DNA from: Campylobacteraceae bacterium
GTDB taxonomy: Bacteria; Campylobacterota; Campylobacteria; Campylobacterales; Sulfurovaceae
NCBI GenBank assembly: GCA_026986355.1
Contig: JALSOO010000029.1
Location: 1-18,025, forward strand
Reading direction: 5' to 3'
DNA length: 18,025 nt
Made by a program: the position numbers and the translations under genes. Positions within the stretch are counted from its first letter, which is position 1. Every line of letters begins with the position of its first letter. Positions 8,742 to 16,500 of this stretch are shown here, piece after piece. Under the pieces are notes generated by a model, which was given only the letters and a program-made list of their open reading frames with translations, made no database searches and was not told where the DNA came from.

Positions 8742-8831
8742 TGTGAATAACTACTCCCAGCCCCTAAATATAGGCATTTGACATGTGAATAACTATGTGA
8801 ATAACTCGCAAGTTATTCACATCTATTCACA
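8742..8831. promoter_or_regulatory. DnaA box cluster on the dnaN side
   Basis: Perfect boxes occupy 8742-8750, 8784-8792 and 8796-8804 (minus) and 8813-8821 (plus); a one-mismatch box CTATTCACA lies at 8823-8831. The boxes at 8796 and 8813 sit in perfect 12-bp inverted arms (8795-8806 and 8811-8822) around CGCA. The cluster borders the AT-rich region on its dnaN side. Confidence 0.85.
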
Positions 8832-8880
8832 TCTGAAATTATAACTTTTTTTTTATGGGTACTCACTTTGATTTTTTCAA

Positions 8881-9120
8881 CTTTTTTGCTGAAATTTTCA
8901 TTTTTTTTGATTAAAATAAAAAATTAGATATTTTATTTTAAAATATTTTAATAAAATACGATTTATTACTTTATTTACTCTTTATATATAAAAATATATC
9001 TCATTTTGATATTTTTTTAAAATATATATCTCATATGAATATATTTAAAATATATATTTATTCATATAATTTATATAAACTTAATTTTTTTATTTAAATA
9101 TATATTTTATTTGTGAAAAA
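8881..9120. other. Candidate DNA unwinding element (about 91% A+T)
   Basis: By hand count only 22 of these 240 bases are G or C, much lower than in the surrounding genes. Runs of alternating T and A (for example around 8989-9060) would melt easily. DnaA boxes end at 8831 on one side and begin at 9123 on the other, so the stretch is bracketed by initiator sites, as expected of the region where strands first open. No gene is seen in it. Confidence 0.65.
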
Positions 9121-9122
9121 AG

Positions 9123-9352
9123 TTATTCACATGTGAATAACTATGTGAATAACTTTTTTTTGAAACCTTTCTAAAGCATTATATTATGGTGGTTTCAAAG
9201 GGATGTGAAAAAAGTTATTCACATCCCCCCCTAACATGTGAATAACTTTTTAAGAATTGCTTCTGAAGACCACAATATAGGTCTTTAAAACTTTGCTAGG
9301 GGATGTGAATAACTTTTTGCTTTTTTTATAAAATCAAAAAGTTATTCACATC
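9123..9352. promoter_or_regulatory. Central DnaA box cluster with inverted pairs
   Basis: Seven perfect boxes: 9123-9131 (plus), 9132-9140 and 9144-9152 (minus), 9215-9223 (plus), 9237-9245 (minus), 9304-9312 (minus) and 9342-9350 (plus). The first two abut and form the 18-bp palindrome TTATTCACATGTGAATAA. The last two lie within 18-bp perfect inverted arms (9302-9319 and 9335-9352). A further inverted pair GGATGTGAA/TTCACATCC lies at 9201-9209 and 9218-9226, and a short stem AAGACC/GGTCTT at 9266-9285. Confidence 0.85.
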
Positions 9353-9508
9353 TACAAAAATAGATTTTTAGTCTAAAATAGCCCAATATCTACTGATTTT
9401 AAAATGCTTACAAATATCGGTAAAATAGGTGTTTTGAAGGAGTTTATAAAATTAAAATATAAAGTATATCTGAGTGAAGTATATATTTTTGTGAATTTAA
9501 GCTATAAA

Positions 9509-9530
9509 AGAGTTTAAGGGGCTTAACTCT
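9509..9530 (-). terminator. Possible rho-independent terminator of dnaA
   Basis: On the minus strand AGAGTTAAG, a three-base CCC loop and CTTAAACTCT form a stem with one bulge, followed by TTTAT. It lies about 320 bases after the dnaA stop codon, beyond the box array, so a transcript ending here would cross the whole array. The stem is AT-rich, which keeps confidence moderate. Confidence 0.4.
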
Positions 9531-9552
9531 TCTCTACAAAGAGCTATTTAGA

Positions 9553-9572
9553 TGTGAATAACATGTGAATAA
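9553..9572 (-). promoter_or_regulatory. Pair of direct-repeat DnaA boxes
   Basis: Two perfect boxes in minus orientation occupy 9553-9561 and 9564-9572, 11 bp apart, about one helical turn. They face the 14-box array that begins 40 bp further on in the opposite orientation. Confidence 0.85.
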
Positions 9573-9610
9573 CTCGTTAAAAGCTCATATAGAGCCTTTA
9601 TTTCATGAAA

Positions 9611-9894
9611 GTTATTCACATGTTATTGCAAGTTATTCACATGTTATTGCAAGTTATTCACATGCTTTTGAAAGTTATTCACATACTTTTGAAAGTTATT
9701 CACATACTTTTTAAAGTTATTCACATGCTTTTGAAAGTTATTCACATGCTTTTGAAAGTTATTCACATACTTTTTAAAGTTATTCACATACTTTTGAAAG
9801 TTATTCACATGTTATTGCAAGTTATTCACATGCTTTTTAAAGTTATTCACATGTTATTGCAAGTTATTCACATGCTTTTGAGAGTTATTCACAT
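9611..9894 (+). repeat. Tandem array of 14 DnaA boxes at exact 21-bp spacing
   Basis: Fourteen copies of TTATTCACA start at 9612, 9633, 9654, 9675, 9696, 9717, 9738, 9759, 9780, 9801, 9822, 9843, 9864 and 9885. All point the same way and no spacing deviates from 21 bp. GTTATTCACAT is invariant in every unit; the other ten bases occur in a few versions (tgttattgcaa, tgcttttgaaa, tacttttgaaa, tactttttaaa, tgctttttaaa). Boxes 13 and 14 lie inside dnaA. Two helical turns per unit place all boxes on one face of the DNA. The arrangement suggests a long DnaA assembly platform or a DnaA-titrating store. Confidence 0.95.
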
Positions 9895-11224
9895 CTACTT
9901 GTTTGTTTATTTTATGTATTATCTCTTCTATTGATAGTTTAAAACTTTCATCACTATCCATCATATCTTTTACTTTTTTTAGATTATGACTTACTGCTGT
10001 ATGGTCTTTCATTCCAAAATAGACAGCAATTTGAGGCATAGAGCTAGATGTTAGGTTTCTACTAATGTATATTGAGACTCTTCTTGCACGTACAACGATT
10101 CGTGTTCTCTTTTTTGAAGTAATATCTGATACCTTTACATTTAACTCTTTTGCTATTGTCGTTACAATATCCTCTAGTGATATATCTTTTTGTTGTTCTA
10201 CAAGTTGGTCTTTGATTACATTATGTGCAAAATCTAATGTCATATTCTGCTTCATAAGCCCTGCATAAGCATTTAGTTTTATTATCGCACCTTCAATCTC
10301 TCGAATATTATTTCCCATATTTGATGCTAAGAAGTTAATAATCTCGTGATTTAAAACAATACCATCTACTTCACACTTCTTTTTTATAATGGCAATTTTG
10401 GTTTCAAGCTCTGGAGGTTTAATATCAGCCATTAATCCCCACTCAAATCTAGTTCTTAGACGCTCTACAAGATTGTTAATCTTATTTGGTTGTCTATCAG
10501 ATGTAATAATAATCTGTTTTTTAGCTTGATGCAACTCATTAAAGGTATGAAAAAACTCCTCTTGCGTCTGCTCTTTTCCTGCAAGGAATTGAATATCATC
10601 AATAATAAGTATATCACACTCTCTAAAGTGTTCTCTAAACCTATCCATTGTTTTTGCACGAAGATGAGAGGTAAACTTATTCATAAACTGTTCAAAGGTT
10701 GTGTAGATTACTCGTTTGCCTAAATCAATTTGATGGTTTCCTATCGCTTGAACAAGATGAGTCTTGCCTAATCCTGCTCCTCCATATATAAAGAGAGGGT
10801 TATATATCTCTCCAGGTTTTTGTGAGACACTTTTGGCTGTGGTGTAGGCAAAGTGATTAGAACTCCCTACAATAAAGCTTTCAAAAGTAAACGATGGATT
10901 CAAAATTGTACTTTTAGCTTGATTTTTTGTCTCTTTTTTTCTTTTTTTATTCACTTGTGTATATTGCTCTTTTATAGTGTCCTCTTGAATAGGAGAGATA
11001 ATAATAGTTGGTTTAATTTTTGTCTCAAGCTCAAATAGATGAGATAGTTGAAATTTATATTTTGTCTTAATCCATTTAGCCAATAGAATATTTGGAGCGT
11101 AGAATTGTTGGACAGTATCTGTTGATTCATCTTCATTATAAGTAATGTGTTGCATGTATCTGTTCCAATCTCTATCACTTATCTCTTTTTTTATCTTTTT
11201 TAATACACTGTTTCCTATATTCAT
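9854..11224 (-). CDS. dnaA: Chromosomal replication initiator protein DnaA
   Basis: DnaA binds DnaA boxes, oligomerises with ATP and opens the origin. Domain I covers roughly residues 1-70, the partner-binding part that in Helicobacter contacts HobA. A short basic linker follows (around 92-104). The AAA+ domain has Walker A GGAGLGKT (148-155), Walker B LIIDD (206-210), sensor 1 IIITSDRQP (238-246) and arginine finger segment ERLRTRF (254-260). Domain IV ends with the DNA-binding signature around DHTAVSH (407-413). The ATG at 11224 has AAGG five bases upstream. The length, 456 residues, is ordinary, but the last 13 residues (V(D)VNNSQKHVNNLQ-like tail) are encoded by two DnaA boxes of the downstream array, and the TAA stop lies in an array linker. 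ruvC diverges 72 bp upstream. Confidence 0.98.
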   Translation of the reverse strand: MNIGNSVLKKIKKEISDRDWNRYMQHITYNEDESTDTVQQFYAPNILLAKWIKTKYKFQLSHLFELETKIKPTIIISPIQEDTIKEQYTQVNKKRKKETKNQAKSTILNPSFTFESFIVGSSNHFAYTTAKSVSQKPGEIYNPLFIYGGAGLGKTHLVQAIGNHQIDLGKRVIYTTFEQFMNKFTSHLRAKTMDRFREHFRECDILIIDDIQFLAGKEQTQEEFFHTFNELHQAKKQIIITSDRQPNKINNLVERLRTRFEWGLMADIKPPELETKIAIIKKKCEVDGIVLNHEIINFLASNMGNNIREIEGAIIKLNAYAGLMKQNMTLDFAHNVIKDQLVEQQKDISLEDIVTTIAKELNVKVSDITSKKRTRIVVRARRVSIYISRNLTSSSMPQIAVYFGMKDHTAVSHNLKKVKDMMDSDESFKLSIEEIIHKINKQVDVNNSQKHVNNLQ

Positions 11225-11296
11225 AACGACCTTACTATTTAAATTTTTTGAATATTATCTAAAGTTGGATAAAATAGGGATATAAAAGGAGGTGTC
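11225..11296. promoter_or_regulatory. Divergent dnaA/ruvC promoter region
   Basis: Both genes must be started from these 72 bp or from within each other. For ruvC, TTGAAT (11248-11253), 16 bases and TAAAAT (11270-11275) form a fair sigma-70 promoter, followed by the strong Shine-Dalgarno AAAGGAGG before the ATG. For dnaA, the minus strand offers AGATAAT near 11255-11261 as a -10. No perfect DnaA box is present, so direct autorepression through consensus boxes here is not evident. Confidence 0.5.
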
Positions 11297-11776
11297 ATGG
11301 TTATACTTGGAATTGACCCTGGAACTCGTAATATGGGCTACTGTTTATTAAAAGTAGAGAGTGGAAAATTTACCCTTATAGAAGCAGGTGTTCTTAAATT
11401 TAAACAAGACTCTCTAAAGGTACAAATGGTTGAATTGGTAGAGGGGTTGGAGATGATATTATCATCTCATACTATAGATGAGGTGGCGATTGAGGATATT
11501 TTTTATGCTCATAATCCCAAAACTGTTCTAAAGTTAGCACAATTTAGAGGAGCATTGACCCTAAAGATACTTCTTGCTATTGGAGATTATTCAGAGTATA
11601 CACCTTTACAAGTAAAAAAAGCAGTTACAGGTAATGGAAAGGCGACAAAAGAGCAAGTTTCTTTTATGGTAAAACGTCTACTTAAAATAAGAAAGGAGAT
11701 TCGACCGTTTGATATATCTGATGCAATGGCTATAGCTATTACACATGCACAGAGATTAAAATTTAAACCTCATTAA
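11297..11776 (+). CDS. ruvC: Holliday junction resolvase RuvC (crossover junction endodeoxyribonuclease)
   Basis: RuvC cuts Holliday junctions after RuvAB branch migration, finishing homologous recombination and repair of stalled forks. The acidic catalytic residues stand at D7 (GIDPGTRNMGY), E66 (VAIEDIFYAHN), D139 and D142 (FDISDAMAIA), nearly the same positions as in E. coli. The KKAVTGNGKATKEQV stretch (107-121) belongs to the DNA-contacting region. The length of 159 residues is normal. The ATG follows AAAGGAGG at a good distance, leaving no doubt about the start. It diverges from dnaA; as I recall, ruvC also adjoins dnaA in Campylobacter jejuni, where it is the last gene in the numbering. 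The next gene, tamA, begins 121 bp downstream, a gap in which I see no gene. Confidence 0.96.
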   Translation: MVILGIDPGTRNMGYCLLKVESGKFTLIEAGVLKFKQDSLKVQMVELVEGLEMILSSHTIDEVAIEDIFYAHNPKTVLKLAQFRGALTLKILLAIGDYSEYTPLQVKKAVTGNGKATKEQVSFMVKRLLKIRKEIRPFDISDAMAIAITHAQRLKFKPH

Positions 11777-11897
11777 AGTAACATTTCTTTGATATTGTGA
11801 TTTTTGGATTATCGTAATGTCTGTTAGAGTATAGCATAGTTGTTGTTTTGGGGTAGAGTATCAAATTATTGTAAGTTTTTTCATGTAAAATCTATTT

Positions 11898-13589
11898 ATG
11901 AAAAATTACTTTTATCTATTTTTACTATTAACACTGTTACTAAATGGAAAGACATTTCAAAATATTGAGTTTAGAGGAGATGTAGATTTAATTACAGGAG
12001 AGTTTGATAGAAGTACTCTTCTTAAGATTTGTCACATTGAGTATCCACCTATATATAAGCTTTGGAAAAAAGACCCAACATTTGAGAGTAAAGAGATAAA
12101 AGGTTTTGTAAAAAGCCTTACTAATTATGCTCATAGCATGGGGTATTATAGAGCCAAGGTTACCTCTAGTACTGATAGTGATACTATCTATTTGGATATT
12201 AAAAAAAATAAGCCAATTAGAGTATCTTCTATATCTATTGATAATGAGTTTAGAAGATTTTTACTTTTTAAAGAGAATCAACGCTTTAAAACTACGGAAT
12301 TTACAGCTACCAAGAAAAAGATTACACGTTTTTTAGAGGAGAACGGTTATCCTACTTACAAGATGAACGCAAAGGCTTTTGTCGATTTAGATTTGTATAA
12401 AGTAGATGTAAATATCTCGATAGATAAAGGGTTAAAACGATATTTTGGTACAACAGAGATAAATAATAGCTCAGAGGTAGAGAATTTTTTAATAAAAAAA
12501 GAGTTGAAATACAAAAAAGATGAACTATATAATATATTGAAACTAGAAGAGAGTTATGATAATCTGTATAGATTGGGTGTCTTTGATAAAATCAAAATGA
12601 ATCCAGACTTTAATAGTAGTCACAAAACAGATATAAAACTTAGCTTGAGAGAGGGTAGAACAAAAGAGTTGGCATCAAATATAGGTTACGATACCGAAGA
12701 TGGAGCTAGAGGAGGAGCAAGTTATATAGACCATGATTTTTTTGGGAATCTTCGTGAATTTAGAGCTGATATTAAAGTTTCTCAACGAGGATATGAGACC
12801 TCTACTGGATATTATGACCCAAGATTAGAGAACCCTTGGTTAGGTGATTTTTCATTTAGAAATGAGTTGAAATATAGCAGGTCAGATTTTGACTCCTATA
12901 TAGAAACAGCAGTAACAGATAAAGTTACTTTTGGAAAATCCTTTATTGGATTAGACCACTTTTTTGGATTTCAATTTGAGTATTTAGATGTTCAATCAGA
13001 TTTTGCTCTATTCCAAGAGGGGAATTATCTGTTGAACTCACTATTTTATAGAGTAGTTGTTGATAAACGTGACTCTAAAATGGATGCTAAAAATGGATAT
13101 TACACCTCACTCTATTTAGAAAAATCTATGAAACAACTCGGTTCAGATATAGACTATTTCAAAGTTCTAGCAGAGGGTAGATATATCAAAGAGTTTAGCC
13201 CTTTTGTTTTAGCAAGTAAGATTAAATTAGGGACACTATCCCAAGAGACACCACCATTTAAACACTTCTTTTTGGGTGGTGCTATGAGTAATAGAGGATA
13301 TGAGTATCGTGACCTTGGAGAACATGTAGGTAAATATCCTGTAGGTGGATTGACCATTGTTGATAGCTCATTAGAGGCTAGATACTATCTAAGCGATAAC
13401 TTTTCGGTAGTATCCTTTTTTGATAGCTCCAAGATGTCACAAGAGGTTAATGACTTCTCTACTCAATGGTACAACTCTTATGGATTGGGACTTCGCTATC
13501 TATCTGTTATTGGCCCTCTGCGTTTAGATGTTGGTTATCCACAAGAGGGTGGATTTGCACTACATTTAGGAATAGGACAGGTATTTTGA
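11898..13589 (+). CDS. tamA: Outer-membrane Omp85-family protein, TamA-like (translocation and assembly module)
   Basis: TamA is a beta-barrel outer-membrane protein that, with TamB, helps insert other outer-membrane proteins and is linked to lipid transport. Residues 1 to about 18 form a signal peptide (MKNYFYLFLLLTLLLNG). The next ~220 residues have the alternating strand/helix pattern of POTRA repeats, for example YYRAKVTSSTDSDTIYLDIK. A 16-strand-type barrel follows and carries the family motif NRGYEYRDLG at 465-474, equivalent to the VRGF/Y lid motif, and the chain ends in GIGQVF with the terminal phenylalanine of outer-membrane proteins. At 563 residues it matches TamA (about 577 in E. 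coli) rather than the larger five-POTRA BamA, and tamB overlaps its stop codon. No clear Shine-Dalgarno precedes the ATG. Confidence 0.88.
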   Translation: MKNYFYLFLLLTLLLNGKTFQNIEFRGDVDLITGEFDRSTLLKICHIEYPPIYKLWKKDPTFESKEIKGFVKSLTNYAHSMGYYRAKVTSSTDSDTIYLDIKKNKPIRVSSISIDNEFRRFLLFKENQRFKTTEFTATKKKITRFLEENGYPTYKMNAKAFVDLDLYKVDVNISIDKGLKRYFGTTEINNSSEVENFLIKKELKYKKDELYNILKLEESYDNLYRLGVFDKIKMNPDFNSSHKTDIKLSLREGRTKELASNIGYDTEDGARGGASYIDHDFFGNLREFRADIKVSQRGYETSTGYYDPRLENPWLGDFSFRNELKYSRSDFDSYIETAVTDKVTFGKSFIGLDHFFGFQFEYLDVQSDFALFQEGNYLLNSLFYRVVVDKRDSKMDAKNGYYTSLYLEKSMKQLGSDIDYFKVLAEGRYIKEFSPFVLASKIKLGTLSQETPPFKHFFLGGAMSNRGYEYRDLGEHVGKYPVGGLTIVDSSLEARYYLSDNFSVVSFFDSSKMSQEVNDFSTQWYNSYGLGLRYLSVIGPLRLDVGYPQEGGFALHLGIGQVF

Positions 13590-16500
13590 TTTTTTATAAT
13601 ATAATTAGATGGGCTATACTATTAGTATTAATGCTCATTGTTCTATTGGGCTTTATTGTGGAGTCTCCAGCAACTCTGTTGAGACTACTAAAAACTCCTC
13701 TACAAGAGCAAAATATAACTTATGGAGAGATGAATGGTGGATTGTTATCGGGATTTACTCTAAAAGATATAAACTATAACAATCAAGTAGAAGCCAAAGA
13801 GGTTACATTAAAAGTAGATTTTGAAGCATTAAAAGATAGAAAATTGATTATTGAGAACCTTGTATTAAAAGATGCAAAAATTGATAATAATTTTTTGACT
13901 ACTTTAATAGATAGTAATAATAGCGATAAAAACAGTAGTGATAAGAATATCACATTACCATTTGATAGAGTTTTGGTTAAAAATGCTGATATATCTATAA
14001 AAGATACAGGCTATCAAAACTACTATATCAACTCTGCAAAGCTACACCTATCAGATGTCAAAACAGATATGAAACAAGAGCGTAGTGGAAGTTTGACATT
14101 TCTACTAGATAGTAATATGACTCAAGCCGATATAAAAGCATCATTTAAAAATGAGACATATGATATTTCAGGAGATATAGAGGCAAATAGAGAGTTTATC
14201 GCTCCTTTTGTCAACGATTACAATATAACACTTTTAGTAAATCCAAAATTCTCTCTAAAAGCCAAAGGTAACCTAGATGCCGTAAATTATGAATCGAATA
14301 TCTACAAATTATCACTAAAACAGAATGAGTATCTAGTCAAAAGTAAGCAGTTTAGAACCAAAGGGGTATTTAATATTCGTGAGAATCGTATAGATAACAG
14401 TTTGAGAACAGAGCTTGATGGAAATGTAGCCCATCTCAAATTAGATGCCTTGACACATTTGGATTTAGATGATATAAATAGCAGTTTGGGATTTGATATA
14501 GATGGAAAAGTAGAACTTAAGAGACGATTTATCCCTGCTCAATTAGCAGAACAAAATATCACTATCAAACGTCTACCACAAATAGCTCTTTTAGCAAAAG
14601 GAGATATGAAAAAGGTTAGATTTACCTCAACTATCAAAGGGTTAAAGCTCAAACAGAATAAGTTAGCGTTACATATAAAAGATTTAGAGCTAAAAGGAGA
14701 GGCAAAACCGATAGATGGAGATATAAATACAAGATTATTAACCCATTTTGATTCATCGGTAGCTGATGGTAAAATTGCATTAAATAGTAATCTAAACTAT
14801 AAAGATATAAATAACTCTCTACATTTTGATATAAACTCTAATTTCACTACAGACAAAGAGTATTTAAATAAAATATTAAAAGATAATAATCTAACTATTC
14901 GTGGAAAGAGTCAAATAGCATTAAGTGCCAAAGGAGATATGAAAAAGGTTGAGTTTAAAACAACTATAGATAAATTTAGAGCAAAACAGAATAAGATTAA
15001 CATTAATATAAAACAATTCTTATTAAAAGGATATGCAAAACCGATAGTTGGAGATGTAAATATACATCTATTAACTGCCTTAAAATCAACAGTTGCAGAT
15101 GGAGATATAGATGCAGATACAAAATTAAATTTTCATGATATCAATAGCTCTTTGAGTTTTGATACTAAAGTTGATTTTATGGTACATAAAGCCTATCTAA
15201 ATAATATCTTAAAAGATTCTAATATAACTATACATAGAGAGACACCTCTAAAAGTTACAGCTAAAGGAGATATAAATAGAGTAAATCTAAAATTGGATGT
15301 TGTATCTAAGATATTGGCTCAAAATATACTCTCTGATTTGACACTAAAGAGTCATAAGGTTGTTTTAGACCTAAAAGAGCATAGAGTAAAAGGAGAGATA
15401 AAGCTAAACTCAAAAGCTAAAAATTTAGCATTAACTATCAAAAGTAGATTTAATGGGGATTATACCAAGCCAAAAGAGATGAGGTTAAAAGGTCAAATAG
15501 CTCTTACTAATTTTAATGCTTTTGGTATAAATCTCAATAGCTTTACACCACTAAATATAGATATAAATAAACTAAAAAAGAGTGCTGTTGTTAAGCTAAA
15601 CTCAAAATTGATACATCTAAATGCAAAGAGTTCTAATCTTGACCATATTTTGTTTGATATAAAAACAGGTAACATCTATCCAAGTAAGATTGTAAAAGTA
15701 CCAGATGAGTTTAAAAAAAGGTTTGTAAAAGTTAATCTAAAAGGAGATGTAACTATCTCAAAAGAGTATATTAAACTCAAAGGTAGCATAGAGTCAAATA
15801 GACATTTTAAAGCTTTTATAGATGCAAGAAATAGAAAAGATGGACTAAAGGTAGATTTACATACCAAAGAGCTAAAAATTCATGCACAAGGTAATATTGA
15901 AAAGCAAAATATTGATGCCTCTATCGAGGTAAACTCTATACAAAGAGTTCAACAAGAGTTTACAAATCTATATCCTTTTGAAGTTTTTCCAGCCAATGGC
16001 TCTATAAAATTAAAAGCCAAGATGAGAGGAGAGAAGATTTCTGCAAATCTTACCTCTCCCAAGATAGAACTAGAGGGATTTAATGTAGAGCATATAGATA
16101 TTGATGCAAATTATCAAAAAGAGCTTATCACGATAAATAAGCTTAATTTGGAGACAACAGAGTTTGAAGATAATAGACTCAATAGAAAATTTTATCTCAA
16201 CAAAAAGGGTAGAATCCATCTAGGAGAGCGTAGAGATGTAGAGTTGGATATACATCCAAATATTTTAGTAGATTTAAAAGGAACAAAAGAGAATCTAAAC
16301 GGTTCAGTATCAATCGACTCCTTGCCATTAGGATACCCAGATTATGGAGAGGTTATCTTGACCACCAATATCAACTATCATCAAATTGGGAAAAAAAGAA
16401 GAGTTATAGGTAATATTGATTTAAAAGATTTAAAACTTAGCTATGAAGCAAAATTTCTAGACCCAGCTAATGATTCTGATGTTATTGTTATCTCAAAAAA

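Larger units (their letters stand above)
8667..9893. other. oriC: Chromosomal replication origin oriC (dnaA-dnaN intergenic region plus 3' end of dnaA)
   Basis: The gap from 8667 to 9853 contains no credible gene. Together with the 3' end of dnaA it carries 27 perfect DnaA boxes TTATTCACA. Plus-oriented boxes start at 8813, 9123, 9215, 9342 and at each of 14 array positions from 9612. Minus-oriented boxes occupy sites starting at 8742, 8784, 8796, 9132, 9144, 9237, 9304, 9553 and 9564. A very AT-rich stretch lies between the dnaN-side and middle clusters. The flanking dnaA and dnaN and the switch of gene direction nearby agree with an origin. In Helicobacter and Campylobacter the unwinding part of the origin also lies downstream of dnaA. 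No boxes were found in the 72 bp upstream of dnaA, so a second, upstream half like Helicobacter oriC1 is not evident here. Confidence 0.93.

Noticed and set aside
9160..9199. Inverted repeat TTTGAAACC/GGTTTCAAA with a 23-base loop as a terminator.
   Set aside because: The loop is long and no T-run follows the stem in a direction that would end a transcript usefully; it may still be an origin structure.
9611..9894. The 21-bp repeat array as a CRISPR array.
   Set aside because: Units are far too short, linkers are near-identical instead of unique spacers, and the conserved core is a DnaA box.
9605..9934. Plus-strand ORF of 109 codons encoding a heptad repeat such as VIHMLLK, resembling a leucine-rich amphipathic peptide.
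   Set aside because: It is the translation of the 21-bp DnaA box array (seven codons per unit). It overlaps dnaA, has no ribosome binding site, and only the box bases are conserved.
10948..10956. TTATTCACT within dnaA as an additional DnaA box.
   Set aside because: It is a single one-mismatch site within coding sequence, expected by chance in this AT-rich gene.
13466..13585. Forty-codon upstream extension of tamB beginning with ATG.
   Set aside because: It overlaps the barrel end of tamA in another frame, and its sequence has no signal or membrane anchor; the TTG at 13586 has a ribosome binding site and precedes the anchor directly.
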